Shown one piece after another: positions 42,708 through 53,403 of a stretch of DNA of 64,000 nucleotides. Both the position numbers and the translations under genes were made by a program. The first letter of the stretch is position 1, and every line of letters starts with the position of its first letter. Source of the stretch: Alcanivorax limicola (GTDB lineage: Bacteria > Pseudomonadota > Gammaproteobacteria > Pseudomonadales > Alcanivoracaceae); the NCBI RefSeq assembly GCF_019931215.1, contig NZ_JAIOUB010000001.1, positions 558,001-622,000 of the forward strand, in the 5' to 3' direction. The notes below the pieces were generated by a model. The model ran no database searches. It saw only the letters and a program-made list of their open reading frames with translations, and was not told the DNA's origin.

Positions 42708-43433
42708 TCAGGATCGACCCCAGAGCGCGCCTTCCTCACAGCTTTTCGACAGCATCGCCAACTTGGCTTCATGCGCGTCACGCTCTGCGGCACTGGCCTG
42801 CACCACCTTGAGCGCCGGACGCCCGGCGTCCAGACGCCGCACTGCCTCGGCCTGCGCCTCGCCGCTGGCACCGGCATCCGACGCCCCGAGAGACAAGCGC
42901 GTCTGCCCCCCCGTCATGATCAGATAGACTTCGGCCAGAATCTGGGCATCCAGCAACGCGCCATGCAGCTCCCGGTGGGAGTTATCAATGCCGTAGCGGC
43001 GGCACAGTGCATCCAGGTTGTTCTTCTGGCCAGGATGCTTGTTCCGTGCCAGCGCCAGCGTATCCAGGACCTTGCAGCGGTCCTCGATACGGCCATGACT
43101 CGCCCCGCGACCGGCCGCCAGCATCGCCAGTTCATGATTCAGGAAGCCGACATCAAACGCCGCGTTGTGGATTACCAGTTCGGCCCCGTCGATATAGGCC
43201 AGGAAATCCTGGACTACTTCGCTGAAGACCGGCTTGTCCGCCAGAAACTCCCGGGTGATGCCGTGTACCTCAAGCGCCCCGTCATCAATATCCCGTTCGG
43301 GGTTGATATACAGATGGCAGTTATTGCCGGTCGGACGTCGCCCGATCAGCTCGACGCAGCCGATCTCGATAATGCGATGGCCTTCCGACGGCTCCAGGCC
43401 GGTGGTTTCCGTATCCAGGACTATTTGCCGCAC
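42708..43433 (-). CDS. dnaQ: DNA polymerase III epsilon subunit (3'-5' proofreading exonuclease)
   Basis: A 241-residue DEDDh exonuclease. Exo[12 protein letters not shown], Exo[15 protein letters not shown] and Exo[17 protein letters not shown] are intact. The C-terminus contains a beta-clamp-binding-like QTRLSLG segment after the exonuclease. It overlaps the rnhA stop by 13 bp, in the classical rnhA-dnaQ arrangement (co-directional here; divergent in E. coli). Confidence 0.95.
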   Translation of the reverse strand: MRQIVLDTETTGLEPSEGHRIIEIGCVELIGRRPTGNNCHLYINPERDIDDGALEVHGITREFLADKPVFSEVVQDFLAYIDGAELVIHNAAFDVGFLNHELAMLAAGRGASHGRIEDRCKVLDTLALARNKHPGQKNNLDALCRRYGIDNSHRELHGALLDAQILAEVYLIMTGGQTRLSLGASDAGASGEAQAEAVRRLDAGRPALKVVQASAAERDAHEAKLAMLSKSCEEGALWGRS

Positions 43434-43858
43434 TGATCAATCCCCCTGTTAGCCAGCTGGTCGGCCCGTTCATTACCCGGATGGCCGCTGTGCCCCTTGA
43501 CCCAGCGCCAATCAATGCTGTGACGCTGAACCGCCTGCTCCAGGCGCTGCCAGAGATCCGCATTCTTGACGGGCTTGCGTGCCGCCGTCAGCCAGTTGCG
43601 GGCCTTCCAGGCCGTCAGCCACTCGGTAATCCCCTTGCGCAGGTACTCCGAATCAGTATGCAACACTATCTTGCAAGGCTCGCGCAATGTTTCCAGGGCC
43701 ATGATAGCCGCCATCAACTCCATGCGATTGTTGGTGGTGTGCGCTTCGCCACCGCATATTTCGCGCTCGTGGGCGCCATGTACCATCCAGGCGCCCCAGC
43801 CACCCGGGCCGGGATTACCCCGGCAGGCGCCATCGGTATAAATTTCGACCTGCTTCAA
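43421..43858 (-). CDS. rnhA: Ribonuclease HI
   Basis: A 145-residue RNase H that removes RNA from RNA-DNA hybrids. Active-site acids are in [34 protein letters not shown] and NERADQLAN. The TTG at 43858 is chosen because GGAGAG lies just upstream and the protein then has standard length; the frame is open to 43912. Confidence 0.95.
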   Translation of the reverse strand: MKQVEIYTDGACRGNPGPGGWGAWMVHGAHEREICGGEAHTTNNRMELMAAIMALETLREPCKIVLHTDSEYLRKGITEWLTAWKARNWLTAARKPVKNADLWQRLEQAVQRHSIDWRWVKGHSGHPGNERADQLANRGIDQCGK

Positions 43859-43915
43859 CGTCTCTCCAGAATCAGTAATGCGCCTCGACCCTTCAGCCCC
43901 GGCAATCAGCACCCG

Positions 43916-44689
43916 TCAGTCCTGCTCGCTGCGCCGCCACCGCGCCATCGACACCGGAATCACGTTGGGCGCCGCCTGCGGCAGGCTGAAACGCGAGCGC
44001 AGCGGACGTACCATCGCGGCCCGCTTGCGCGCCACAAGGACATAAAATGCGCCATGTTGTGACCAGAAGCGTCCACCCAACCGTTCGAGCCAGCGGCGCC
44101 GGGAGCGCATGCTGCCGCGCCAGGGCCAGGAGTACAAGCTGCTCTCGAAGCCCTCGACTTCACAGGCCAGCACATGCAGCCAGTCGCTGACCCGGTGCGG
44201 ACGGATAAAGCGCCCGATCCAGGGCACCCTGCCCGAGCCGAGCCGGAACAGGCGCGACAAGCCCCACAGGCTCAGCGGCTGAAAGCCCACGACTACCAGC
44301 GCTCCGCCGGGTTGCAGTACGCGCGCGGCTTCGCCCAGCAACAAGTGAGGATCATTCTCGAAATCCAGGCTGTGGTGCAATAGCACCAGATCCAGGGACT
44401 GACGCTGCAACGGCAGTTGCGCTGGCAAGGCTTGCATATCGACGCCAGCATGCTGTCCCAGCGTCCAGCGCAACGGCATGACCGAGCTTTCCAGCAGTCC
44501 CAGAGGCCGCCCTACGGCATACTGCACCGCCCGCAGGCCAGGCAGCCGGGGCAGCACATCCGCCAGTACCGCACGTTCGGCCGCCAGCAACGCTTCACCT
44601 GGCGGGGTCTCCAGCCAGCGATCGAACGCCTCACCGGTGTCCGGAGGTTGCTTGCGAAACGGATTGCGGATCAGCCGGGGAATACCCAT
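43916..44689 (-). CDS. SAM-dependent methyltransferase (YafS-like)
   Basis: A 257-residue class I methyltransferase. Motif I is degenerate (AVQYAVGRPLGLLE) and motifs II-III are clear (LDLVLLHHSLDFENDPHLLLGEAARVLQPGGALVVVGFQPLS). Found upstream of rnhA and divergent from gloB, the order typical of YafS in enterobacteria and its Pseudomonas homologs. The weak motif I is normal for the group. The substrate is unknown. Confidence 0.82.
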   Translation of the reverse strand: MGIPRLIRNPFRKQPPDTGEAFDRWLETPPGEALLAAERAVLADVLPRLPGLRAVQYAVGRPLGLLESSVMPLRWTLGQHAGVDMQALPAQLPLQRQSLDLVLLHHSLDFENDPHLLLGEAARVLQPGGALVVVGFQPLSLWGLSRLFRLGSGRVPWIGRFIRPHRVSDWLHVLACEVEGFESSLYSWPWRGSMRSRRRWLERLGGRFWSQHGAFYVLVARKRAAMVRPLRSRFSLPQAAPNVIPVSMARWRRSEQD

Positions 44690-44808
44690 GCCAGTGAGCC
44701 CTCAGATTTGTGCCATCAAAATCAGTCTAGCAGGTCCCCGGTGAAGCATTAAGCCGAGGCCGTACAGAGATGCTTGGCGATGACCCCAAGCCCCGATAGG
44801 ATACCCGT

Positions 44809-45594
44809 ATGCTGACACTTCATCCTATCCCTGCGTTTCATGACAACTACATCTGGGCCCTTTCCGATGAGCGCGGCAATGCGCTGATTGTTGATCCTGG
44901 CACCGCCGATCCGGTCATCGACTACCTCGACACCCACAACCTGACGCTGACGACCCTGCTGATCACCCACCATCACCCCGATCACACCGGCGGCATCCAG
45001 GCACTGCTGGCCCGCAGCCCGGAAACCCCGATAGCGGTGTATGGCCCGGCGGATGAACAGATTCCCGGGCGCACCCATGCGCTGCATGACGGCGACAGCA
45101 TCACGTTGCCAGCACCGGCCATGCGTTTCGAGGTGATCGGCGTACCGGGCCACACACTGGGGCATATCGCCTTCTTCGCGGACCAACGGGATGTAGATGA
45201 ACCGCCACTGCTGTTTTGTGGCGACACCTTGTTCGCCGGCGGCTGTGGCCGACTGTTCGAGGGCACGCCAGCCCAGATGCTGGCATCACTGGATCGCCTC
45301 CAGGCGCTGCCGGCTGACACACTGGTGTGCTGTGCCCATGAATATACCGTCAGCAACCTGCGTTTCGCGGCAGCGGTGACACCCGACGACGAAGCAGTGA
45401 ACCAACGGCTCACCGAGATGGTCCATCTCCGCGATGCCGGCAAGGTCACGCTGCCGAGCACGCTGGCGGAAGAGCGGCGCAGCAACCCGTTTCTGCGCGC
45501 CGACGACCCGGACGTGCAGGCCAGCGTGCCTGAGGCCCGGGGTGACCGAAACGCCGTATTTGCTGCGCTGAGAGCCTGGAAAGACACCTTCTGA
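44809..45594 (+). CDS. gloB: Hydroxyacylglutathione hydrolase (glyoxalase II)
   Basis: A 261-residue metallo-beta-lactamase-fold enzyme that hydrolyses S-lactoylglutathione in methylglyoxal detoxification. The zinc motif is ITHHHPDHTGG; other ligands are in PGHTLGHIAFF, LFCGDTLFAGGCGRLFEG and CAHEYTVSN. AGGATACCCGT precedes the ATG. The C-terminal glutathione-binding KTF-type end is present (WKDTF). Confidence 0.95.
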   Translation: MLTLHPIPAFHDNYIWALSDERGNALIVDPGTADPVIDYLDTHNLTLTTLLITHHHPDHTGGIQALLARSPETPIAVYGPADEQIPGRTHALHDGDSITLPAPAMRFEVIGVPGHTLGHIAFFADQRDVDEPPLLFCGDTLFAGGCGRLFEGTPAQMLASLDRLQALPADTLVCCAHEYTVSNLRFAAAVTPDDEAVNQRLTEMVHLRDAGKVTLPSTLAEERRSNPFLRADDPDVQASVPEARGDRNAVFAALRAWKDTF

Positions 45595-45874
45595 GCAGCG
45601 CGTCCGGCGCGCAGACCTGCCCGGGATCGGACCCTGCCGCTGCCGGGGCGTCAAAGTGATTTGCATCGACATGGATGGCTACACTAGGCTTTCGCCCAAT
45701 CGCCGGACGAAAGCCGTTTGCGAAGCCGCTGCACGGCATGCCCCTTCATGGCATGCCCCTTGCAGCCTCGGTGATATGCCACAGTGCGCCCGAGCACAAC
45801 AACTCATAATTGGCCCAGCCCGACACCCCACGGCAGGCCAGCCCCCAGAGGGCATTGCGGAGTCAGTTTGTACA

Positions 45875-47521
45875 ATGAGAAGTCTCGCGATAAAGAATCT
45901 CGTAGTGAAAAGTCTCGTAGTGAAAAGCCACGTTCTGGCAGGCCTGGTGGGCCTCAGCGTCATGATGGCAGGTTGCAGCCTGCGTCCCGCTGTGGACGAC
46001 CTGGACCCGATGCCGGCGGCCACGGTGCTGACCCCCGACCCGGTGGATCTCAGTGGCCACCCGGACCCCCCGCCGGAAGCATCCCCGGACAGCGATGCTG
46101 ACCTCTGGGACCGTGTCCGCGCGGGCTTCACACTGGACCTTGACCAGGATAACGCCCGCATTACCGCGCAGCGCAACTGGTACGCCCGCCATCAGAATTA
46201 TATGGACCGCGTGGCGACCCGTGCAGGTCGCTACCTGCACTACATTGTAGAGCAGGCCGAAGAACGCAATATGCCCCTGGAAATGGTGCTGCTGCCCATC
46301 GTGGAAAGCGCTTTCGACCCCTTCGCCTACTCCCATGGCCGCGCCTCCGGGCCGTGGCAGTTCATTCCCTCCACCGGCCGCCACTTCGGCATGGAGCAGG
46401 ACTGGTGGGCCGATGGCCGTCGCGACATCATCGATTCCACGGATGCCGCCCTCACCTACCTGCAGCAACTGGCTGACCGCTTCAACGGCGACTGGCTGCT
46501 GGCGCTGGCCTCCTATAACGCCGGCGGTGGCAACGTGAATCGGGCCATCACCCGCAACCGCAATGCAGGCCGCCCCACTGACTACTGGAGCCTGCGTCTG
46601 CCCCAGGAAACCATGGCCTATGTGCCCAAGCTGCTGGCGCTGGCCCAGATCATTCGTGACCCGGAGGCCTACGGCATCACCCTGCTGCCAATTCCGGATG
46701 CGGCCTATTTCGCCCAGGTCGACATCAAAGGACAAATGGATCTTGCCCAGGCGGCGGACCTGGCCGAGGTCTCACTGGAAGAACTGTACATGCTCAACCC
46801 CGCCTTCAATCGCTGGGCGACCTCCCCCAACGGCCCGCACCGGCTGTTGGTGCCCGTAGACACTGCCGAGCTGTTTGCCGAGCGGGTTGAAGCACTGCCG
46901 CCAGAACAGCGCATGCGCTGGGAGCGCTATACCATCGCGCGGGGTGATAGCCTGATCAGCATCGCCAACCGCCACCAGACCACGCCGGACGTACTCCGCG
47001 AAATCAATCGCTTGCGCGGCAACACCATCGTTGCGGGCAACACCCTGTTGATTCCCCGGCCAGCGCGCGACGCGGACAGTTACAGCCTGAGTGCCGATGC
47101 ACGCCTGGACGCCAGGCAGAACCGCAGCGTCAGTGGCCGGCAGCAGATCACGCACACGGTCCGTAATGGCGACACCCTGTGGGAGCTTTCACGCCGCTAT
47201 CGCGTGGGAGTGCGTGAACTGGCTGCCTGGAATCAGATGGCGCCGGGCGACACACTGCGCATCGGACAGGATCTCTCGATCTGGACGACAGCATCAGCAA
47301 GCCAGGCTGGCACGCAAACAGCTGCTGCGAGCGACGCCCGCAATAATATGGTGCGCCGCATTAACTATTCAGTGCGACGGGGTGACTCCTTGCATGCCAT
47401 TGCCAACCGGTTCAACGTGTCGGTCAATCAGATCAGCAGCTGGAACAGCCTGGACCGCAACCGGTATCTTCAACCCGGTCAGCATCTGACCTTGTACGTG
47501 GACATTCGCGACGCGCCCTGA
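45875..47521 (+). CDS. mltD: Membrane-bound lytic murein transglycosylase D with three LysM domains
   Basis: A 548-residue lipoprotein that cleaves peptidoglycan. The signal (MRSLAIKNLVVKSLVVKSHVLAG) contains a tandem duplication and ends in a lipobox, LSVMMAGC. The SLT domain is at about 140-270 with the catalytic Glu in LPIVESAFDPFAYSHGRASGPWQF. Three LysM repeats follow at about 350-395 (YTIARGDSLISIA), 430-475 (HTVRNGDTLWELS) and 500-543 (YSVRRGDSLHAIA). The start at 45875 is the ATG directly before the signal; the frame is open to 45656. It is divergent from nothing and follows gloB by 280 bp. Confidence 0.93.
   Translation: MRSLAIKNLVVKSLVVKSHVLAGLVGLSVMMAGCSLRPAVDDLDPMPAATVLTPDPVDLSGHPDPPPEASPDSDADLWDRVRAGFTLDLDQDNARITAQRNWYARHQNYMDRVATRAGRYLHYIVEQAEERNMPLEMVLLPIVESAFDPFAYSHGRASGPWQFIPSTGRHFGMEQDWWADGRRDIIDSTDAALTYLQQLADRFNGDWLLALASYNAGGGNVNRAITRNRNAGRPTDYWSLRLPQETMAYVPKLLALAQIIRDPEAYGITLLPIPDAAYFAQVDIKGQMDLAQAADLAEVSLEELYMLNPAFNRWATSPNGPHRLLVPVDTAELFAERVEALPPEQRMRWERYTIARGDSLISIANRHQTTPDVLREINRLRGNTIVAGNTLLIPRPARDADSYSLSADARLDARQNRSVSGRQQITHTVRNGDTLWELSRRYRVGVRELAAWNQMAPGDTLRIGQDLSIWTTASASQAGTQTAAASDARNNMVRRINYSVRRGDSLHAIANRFNVSVNQISSWNSLDRNRYLQPGQHLTLYVDIRDAP
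45883..45927 (+). repeat. 15-bp tandem repeat inside the MltD signal peptide
   Basis: TCTCGTAGTGAAAAG is repeated perfectly at 45898-45912 and 45913-45927. A degenerate third copy is at 45883-45897. It encodes LAIKN-LVVKS-LVVKS in frame. It lengthens the basic/hydrophobic start of the signal and could vary in copy number. Confidence 0.65.
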
Positions 47522-47606
47522 TCCCGGCCTGCGCTGGGCCAGCACCTGGCTGGCACCTGACCAGCACCAGAGAGAGCAACCACCGACGAGCATGGAAAGG
47601 CGGACA

Positions 47607-49490
47607 ATGGTGATGCGGACAGTGTTAGCACAACAGACCCTATTGGCAAAACAGATGGCGCAAGGCCTGACCGGCCTGCTGCTCGGCGCCATGGCACTGA
47701 GCGCCGTCGCCAATGACGACGACCCGGTCACCATCAGCCATGGCTACAGCCCCTTTGGCGAGCTGCGCTACCCGCCAGACTTCACGCACTTCGACTACGT
47801 CAACCCTGACGCGCCCAAGGGCGGCACCCTGCGCCTGTTCGGCTTCGGCACCTTTGACAGCCTCAATCCCTACATCATGACCGGCCGCAGCCCCGCCGGT
47901 ACACCCGGCGCCGCCGTATTCGGTTTCCTCGAGACCACGGACACCCTGCTGATGGGCAGTGGCAGCCACAACCGTGTTGGCGACGAGCCCAGCAGCGCCT
48001 ACGGCCTGATCGCCGAGCGCATCGAATACCCGGCGAGCCTGGACTGGGTGATCTTCCACCTGCGCAAGGAAGCCCGCTTCAACGACGGCCATCCGATTAC
48101 CGCACAGGATGTAGTTTTTTCCCTGGAATTGCTGCGCGAAGAAGGTCATCCGCGTTACGCCCTGACGCTCTCGGACGTCACCGGCGCAGAAGCCCTTGAT
48201 GATCACACCGTGCGCTTTCACCTCACCGGCGACAGCCGCCGGGACTTGCCGCTGGTGCTGGGCGACCTGCCGGTGCTACCCGAGCACTACTGGTCGGAGC
48301 GCTCCTTCAGTTCCACCCTGTCCCCGCCGTTGGTCAGCAGCCCCTATCAGATCACCGCTGTCCGCCCTGGTCGGCAGGTAGTCTTCGAGCGCCTGGAGGG
48401 CTATTGGGGGCGCGATCTTCCCGTCAATCGTGGCCGCTACAACTTCGATCAGGTGGTCATCGACTTCTATCGCGACGCCCAGGTGGGCTTCGAGGCCTTC
48501 AAGAGCGGCGGTTATGATGTGCACCTGGACTACGTCGCCAAGCACTGGGCAACCGCCTACAACTTTCCTGCCGTGCGTCGAGGCGATGTACAGCGTGCGG
48601 AGATCCCGCACATGATTCCCAAAGGGACCCAGGCCTTTTTTCTGAACATGCGCCGCGCCCCGTTCAATGACCGCCGGGTGCGCGAAGCACTCAGCATCCT
48701 GTTTGATTTTGAATGGACCAATCGCACCATCTTCAATGGCGCCTATGCGCGCTCCAACAGCTGGTTCCCGAACAGTCTCAACAGCGCAACCGGCGTGCCT
48801 GAAGGCCAGGAACTTGCGCTGCTGGCGCCCTGGAAGGATCATCTGCCACCCGCACTCTTCACTGAACCCTTTGCCCATCCGGTCAGCGACGGCTCCGGCA
48901 ACATTCGCGACCGCATGCAACGGGCACTGGCCCTGCTGGCGGATGCCGGCTACGTGATCCAGGGGCGTCGCCTGGTGAATGAAAAAACCGGGGAACCTTT
49001 GCGGCTGGAAATTCTCAACTATCAGACACCCGGCATGGTGCGCGTGGTCGAGCCTTATCTGCGCAATCTGGAGCGGGTCGGCATACAGGCCAGCTACCGC
49101 CCACTGGATCCGGCGAGCTACAAGGAGCGGCTTGATCGGTTCGACTATGACGCGACAATATTCGTGCTGCCCCAGCGCGCCTACCCCGGGCCGGAATTGC
49201 GCGACTACTTGCACTCAGACAGCGCCAATCTGGGCGGCAGTCGCAATTATTCCGGGATTGACGACCCGATAGTCGATGCCATGGTGGAAGCGGCGCTCGG
49301 CGCAACGTCGGATGACGACTATCGCGCCGCCATGCGCGCGCTGGACCGCGTGCTACTCTGGCAGCACTACAGCGTGCCGCACTGGTATATCGACAATCAC
49401 CGGCTCGCCTGGTGGGATAAATTCGGTCGACCTGACAAACCCATGCCCTATATTCTTGGCACAGAAACCTGGTGGAAAAAACAACAATGA
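47607..49490 (+). CDS. Peptide-binding protein of a yej-type ABC importer, first paralog
   Basis: A 627-residue periplasmic solute-binding protein (SBP family 5). Signal peptide in the first 36 residues (AQGLTGLLLGAMALSAVA). Binding-protein core with [52 protein letters not shown] and FLNMRRAPFNDRRVREALSILFDFEWTNRTIF. It resembles YejA, the oligopeptide-binding protein of the yejABEF system. GGAAAGGCGG lies before ATGs at 47607 and 47613. It is followed, with ATGA overlap, by a second paralog. Confidence 0.88.
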   Translation: MVMRTVLAQQTLLAKQMAQGLTGLLLGAMALSAVANDDDPVTISHGYSPFGELRYPPDFTHFDYVNPDAPKGGTLRLFGFGTFDSLNPYIMTGRSPAGTPGAAVFGFLETTDTLLMGSGSHNRVGDEPSSAYGLIAERIEYPASLDWVIFHLRKEARFNDGHPITAQDVVFSLELLREEGHPRYALTLSDVTGAEALDDHTVRFHLTGDSRRDLPLVLGDLPVLPEHYWSERSFSSTLSPPLVSSPYQITAVRPGRQVVFERLEGYWGRDLPVNRGRYNFDQVVIDFYRDAQVGFEAFKSGGYDVHLDYVAKHWATAYNFPAVRRGDVQRAEIPHMIPKGTQAFFLNMRRAPFNDRRVREALSILFDFEWTNRTIFNGAYARSNSWFPNSLNSATGVPEGQELALLAPWKDHLPPALFTEPFAHPVSDGSGNIRDRMQRALALLADAGYVIQGRRLVNEKTGEPLRLEILNYQTPGMVRVVEPYLRNLERVGIQASYRPLDPASYKERLDRFDYDATIFVLPQRAYPGPELRDYLHSDSANLGGSRNYSGIDDPIVDAMVEAALGATSDDDYRAAMRALDRVLLWQHYSVPHWYIDNHRLAWWDKFGRPDKPMPYILGTETWWKKQQ

Positions 49491-51268
49491 GACTGTTCTC
49501 TCTGCTTACCGCCCCGCTTCTTCTGCTACTGCTGAGCACCGGCACAGCACATGCCAGCCATGCTATTGCCATGCATGGTGAGCCAAAGTACCCGGCGGAC
49601 TTCAAGCACTTTGACTATGTCAATCCGGACGCCCCCAAAGGCGGCAACCTGCGGCGGCATACCATCGGCACCTTTGACAGTTTCAATCCCTTCATTCCCC
49701 GCGGCAAAGCGGCGGCAGGCCTGGGACAGATCTACGACACACTGACCGTCAGCAGCGCCGATGAGCCCTTTACCCAGTATGGCCTGCTGGCCCGGCGTAT
49801 CGAGACACCGGAGGACCGCAGCTGGGTGATCTATCACCTCCGTGAAGAAGCGCGCTTCGCTGACGGCGAGCCGGTTACCGCAGAAGATGTGGTGTACACC
49901 TTTGGTCTGCTCACCGAGAAAGGCCAGCCGTTCTACAGTTTTTACTATGCTGACGTCGAAAAGGTCGAGGCACTGGACAAGCACCGCGTCAAATTCTCCT
50001 TCAAGCCAGGTGACAACCGTGAGCTGGCGTTGATCGTGGGGCAGATGCTGGTGCTCCCCAAGCATTATTGGGAAGAACGCAACTTTGAACGCGGCACACT
50101 GGAGGCGCCACTGGGCAGCGGCCCCTACCGCATCGCCAGCCGTGACCCCGGCAAGCGCGTGGTCTACGAGCGCCGCGATGATTACTGGGGCAAGGATTTG
50201 CCTGTCAATCGTGGCCGGTACAATTTTGACCGCATCAGCTTCGAGTATTTTCTCGATGACACCGTCGCACTGGAAGCCTTCAAAGGCGGCCGCTATGACC
50301 TGCGGGTTGAAAACGTCGCCGCCAACTGGGCCAACGGCTATCAGGGACCCGCCCTGAGCCGGGGCGACATTGTCATGGACACTTTTGACCACGACCTGCC
50401 GGCTGGCATGCAGGCCTTTACCTACAATCTTCGCCGGCCACTGTTCCAGGACCGGGCCTTGCGCAAGGCCCTGGCCTACGCCTTTGATTTCGAATGGACC
50501 AACCAGAATCTGTTCCACGGCCAGTACCAACGCACCCGCAGCTTCTTCGAGAACTCCGAACTGGCCGCTACCGGCTTGCCGGCGCGCGATGAGCTGAAAC
50601 TGCTGGAACCCCTGCGCGACGCACTGCCTGAGGAGGTTTTCACCTCGGTGTACAACCCGCCTGTCAGCGATGGCAGTGGCCGGCCGCGGGAGAATCTGCT
50701 GCGGGCCCAGACGCTGCTGCGGGAAGCCGGTTACACGCTCCGCGACAATCAGCTTTATACGCCCGACGGCACGCCCGTGCGTTTCGAGATCCTGCTCGAC
50801 AGTGCTCACTGGGAGCGCATTGCACTGCCCTTCTCCAACAACCTGCGCGGCCTGGGTGTCCGTGCCGAAGTGCGCCGCGTAGACCAGACGCAATATACCG
50901 AGCGTCTGCGCCGCTTTGATTTCGACATGGTCGTCAATGTCTTCCCGCAGTCCAACTCGCCAGGCAACGAGCAGCGGGATTTCTGGCATTCCAGCGCGGC
51001 AGACCGGCCCGACTCACGTAATCTCCTCGGACTGCAGGACGACGCCATCGACACCCTGGTAGGACACGTCATCAGCGCCCGGGATCGCGATGCGCTGGTC
51101 ACCGCCACCCGGGCGCTGGACCGGGCGCTGCAATGGGGGCATTACGTGATTCCGAACTGGTACACGGATAGCTACCGCATTGCACACTGGAAGCAGATCG
51201 TTCACCCGGGCAAACCGACGCCGCATGGTCTGCCGCTCGAAACCTGGTGGCACAAGGGCGCCGAATGA
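49487..51268 (+). CDS. yejA: Peptide-binding protein YejA, second paralog
   Basis: A 593-residue periplasmic binding protein, clearly paralogous to the preceding gene ([65 protein letters not shown] in variant form). Signal [23 protein letters not shown]. The ATG overlaps the previous stop (ATGA); the GTG at 49472 is less likely. YejA binds oligopeptides, including antimicrobial peptides such as microcin C in other species. yejB overlaps its end. Confidence 0.9.
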   Translation: MRLFSLLTAPLLLLLLSTGTAHASHAIAMHGEPKYPADFKHFDYVNPDAPKGGNLRRHTIGTFDSFNPFIPRGKAAAGLGQIYDTLTVSSADEPFTQYGLLARRIETPEDRSWVIYHLREEARFADGEPVTAEDVVYTFGLLTEKGQPFYSFYYADVEKVEALDKHRVKFSFKPGDNRELALIVGQMLVLPKHYWEERNFERGTLEAPLGSGPYRIASRDPGKRVVYERRDDYWGKDLPVNRGRYNFDRISFEYFLDDTVALEAFKGGRYDLRVENVAANWANGYQGPALSRGDIVMDTFDHDLPAGMQAFTYNLRRPLFQDRALRKALAYAFDFEWTNQNLFHGQYQRTRSFFENSELAATGLPARDELKLLEPLRDALPEEVFTSVYNPPVSDGSGRPRENLLRAQTLLREAGYTLRDNQLYTPDGTPVRFEILLDSAHWERIALPFSNNLRGLGVRAEVRRVDQTQYTERLRRFDFDMVVNVFPQSNSPGNEQRDFWHSSAADRPDSRNLLGLQDDAIDTLVGHVISARDRDALVTATRALDRALQWGHYVIPNWYTDSYRIAHWKQIVHPGKPTPHGLPLETWWHKGAE

Positions 51269-52344
51269 GTCGTTACATTGCCCGCCGCCTGCTACTGATC
51301 ATTCCGACGCTGTTCGGCATTCTGTTGCTGAATTTCATTATTGTTCAGGCAGCACCCGGCGGCCCTGTGGAACGCATGGTCGCGCAATTGCAGGGCATCG
51401 AGAGCGACACCGGCAGTCAGTTTGCCGGCAGCAGGGCAGATTTTGTCGGCAGCAGCGAAGGCGGTTATCGCGGCTCCCAGGGCCTGCCCCCGGACCTGCT
51501 GGAACGCATCGAGAAGATGTACGGTTTCGACAAGCCCGCCCATGAGCGCTTCTGGCTGATGTTGCGCAATTACGCCACGCTCGACTTCGGCGAATCCTAC
51601 TATCGTGACCGCAGTGTGCTGGAACTGATTCGTGAACGCCTGCCGGTGTCAATTTCACTCGGCCTGTGGAGCACATTGATCACCTATCTGGTTTCCATCC
51701 CGCTGGGCATACGCAAGGCGGTACGTCACGGCACGCCATTCGATGTCTGGAGCAGCAGCTTCGTCATTGTCGGTTATGCCATCCCCAGCTTCCTGTTCGC
51801 CATTCTGCTGGTGGTGCTGTTTGCCGGCGGCAGCTATCTGGATCTGTTCCCGCTACGCGGCCTGACATCCGACAATTTCGATGACCTCACCCTGGGCGGC
51901 AAGATCCTGGATTACTTCTGGCACATTACGCTGCCGACGATTGCCATTGTCATCGGCAGCTTTGCCACCCTGACCATGCTGACCAAAAACTCTTTTCTGG
52001 ATGAAGTCAGCAAGCTCTATGTGCAAACGGCTCGCGCCAAGGGGCTGTCAGAGAACCAGGTGCTCTACCGCCACGTATTCCGCAACGCCATGTTGATCAT
52101 CATCGCCGGTTTTCCGGCGGCGTTTGTCAGCATGTTCTTTACCGGTGTGCTGTTGATCGAGTATATCTTCTCCCTCGACGGGCTTGGCCTGCTTGGCTTC
52201 GAATCCGTCATAAACCGGGATTACCCCGTCGTTTTCGGCACCTTGTTCATCTTCACGCTTATCGGCCTGCTGATGAAACTGATCAGCGATCTGACCTATG
52301 TGCTGGTTGATCCGCGCATCGATTTCGAACGGAGAAACGTATGA
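51265..52344 (+). CDS. yejB: Peptide ABC transporter permease YejB
   Basis: A 359-residue permease with about six transmembrane helices. The N-terminus [31 protein letters not shown] is typical of the DppB/YejB type. The EAA-loop region [20 protein letters not shown] contacts the ATPase. The ATG overlaps the yejA stop (ATGA). Confidence 0.94.
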   Translation: MSRYIARRLLLIIPTLFGILLLNFIIVQAAPGGPVERMVAQLQGIESDTGSQFAGSRADFVGSSEGGYRGSQGLPPDLLERIEKMYGFDKPAHERFWLMLRNYATLDFGESYYRDRSVLELIRERLPVSISLGLWSTLITYLVSIPLGIRKAVRHGTPFDVWSSSFVIVGYAIPSFLFAILLVVLFAGGSYLDLFPLRGLTSDNFDDLTLGGKILDYFWHITLPTIAIVIGSFATLTMLTKNSFLDEVSKLYVQTARAKGLSENQVLYRHVFRNAMLIIIAGFPAAFVSMFFTGVLLIEYIFSLDGLGLLGFESVINRDYPVVFGTLFIFTLIGLLMKLISDLTYVLVDPRIDFERRNV

Positions 52345-52365
52345 CGACCTGCCACAGGAGCCGGC

Positions 52366-53403
52366 ATGGCCTTCAGTAATCCCGTTTTCGAGCGCCAGTG
52401 GCAGACCTTCAAGGCCAATCGTCGCGGCTACTGGTCGCTGTGGATTTTTGCCGCCGTCTTCGTGATCTGCATGGCCGCCGAACTGATTGCCAACGACAAA
52501 CCCCTGGTCGTCAGCTACCAGGGGGAGTTGTATGCCCCCGTCTTCAAGGCATATCCGGAAACCACCTTTGGTGGCATGTTCGAGACGGAAACCAATTATC
52601 GCGATCCGTTCGTGCGCGAGCTGATCGAAGAAGAGGGCTGGATGGTCTGGCCGCTGATTCGCTTCAGCTATGCCACCATCAACTATGATCTGGATGTGCC
52701 CTCCCCTGCCCCGCCATCGGGAGAGAACTGGTTGGGCACCGATGATCAGGGCCGGGATGTGCTTGCACGCATCATCTACGGTTTTCGTATTTCTGTGCTG
52801 TTCGGGCTGATGCTGGCGTTTGCCAGCAGCATCATCGGCATCGGCGTCGGTGCGGTGCAAGGCTACTACGGTGGCTGGACGGATCTCGCCGGGCAACGCT
52901 TTATCGAAATCTGGTCGAGCATGCCCACCCTGTATCTGATCATCATCATTTCAAGCTTCGTAGCGCCGAATTTCTGGTGGCTGTTGCTGATCATGCTGTT
53001 GTTCTCGTGGATGGCGCTGGTGGATCTGGTGCGTGCGGAGTTTCTCCGCTGTCGCAACATGGACTATGTCAGAGCGGCAAAGGCCCTGGGTATTTCCACA
53101 CCCGTGATCATGGCGCGTCACATGCTGCCCAACGCCATGGTGGCTACGCTGACCTTTGTCCCCTTCATCCTCAATGGCGCCATCATTACCCTCACCACAC
53201 TGGATTTCATCGGCTTTGGCCTGCCGCCAGGGTCACCGTCCCTGGGCGAGCTGCTGGGCCAGGGCAAGGCCAACCTGCACGCGCCATGGCTGGGCATCAG
53301 TGCCTTTGTATCCCTGGCGTTCCTGCTGACGCTATTGATCTTCATTGGTGAGGCGGTGCGGGATGCGTTCGATCCGAAAAAGTATCTGGGGGCCACGTCA
53401 TGA
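52366..53403 (+). CDS. yejE: Peptide ABC transporter permease YejE
   Basis: A 345-residue permease of the DppC/YejE type. It has one N-terminal helix (about 20-40), a periplasmic insert with YAPVFKAYPETTFGGMF typical of YejE, then five helices. The EAA loop is RAAKALGISTPVIMARHMLPNA. CAGGAG precedes the ATG. yejF starts inside its stop (ATGA). Confidence 0.94.
   Translation: MAFSNPVFERQWQTFKANRRGYWSLWIFAAVFVICMAAELIANDKPLVVSYQGELYAPVFKAYPETTFGGMFETETNYRDPFVRELIEEEGWMVWPLIRFSYATINYDLDVPSPAPPSGENWLGTDDQGRDVLARIIYGFRISVLFGLMLAFASSIIGIGVGAVQGYYGGWTDLAGQRFIEIWSSMPTLYLIIIISSFVAPNFWWLLLIMLLFSWMALVDLVRAEFLRCRNMDYVRAAKALGISTPVIMARHMLPNAMVATLTFVPFILNGAIITLTTLDFIGFGLPPGSPSLGELLGQGKANLHAPWLGISAFVSLAFLLTLLIFIGEAVRDAFDPKKYLGATS

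Noticed and set aside
49526-50989. 487-residue open frame on the minus strand, antisense to yejA
   Set aside because: It is the longest shadow frame in the window but is antisense to a clear YejA gene and has no recognisable motif. Similar shadows at 24956-26062, 33630-34802 and 53808-54956 are rejected for the same reason.
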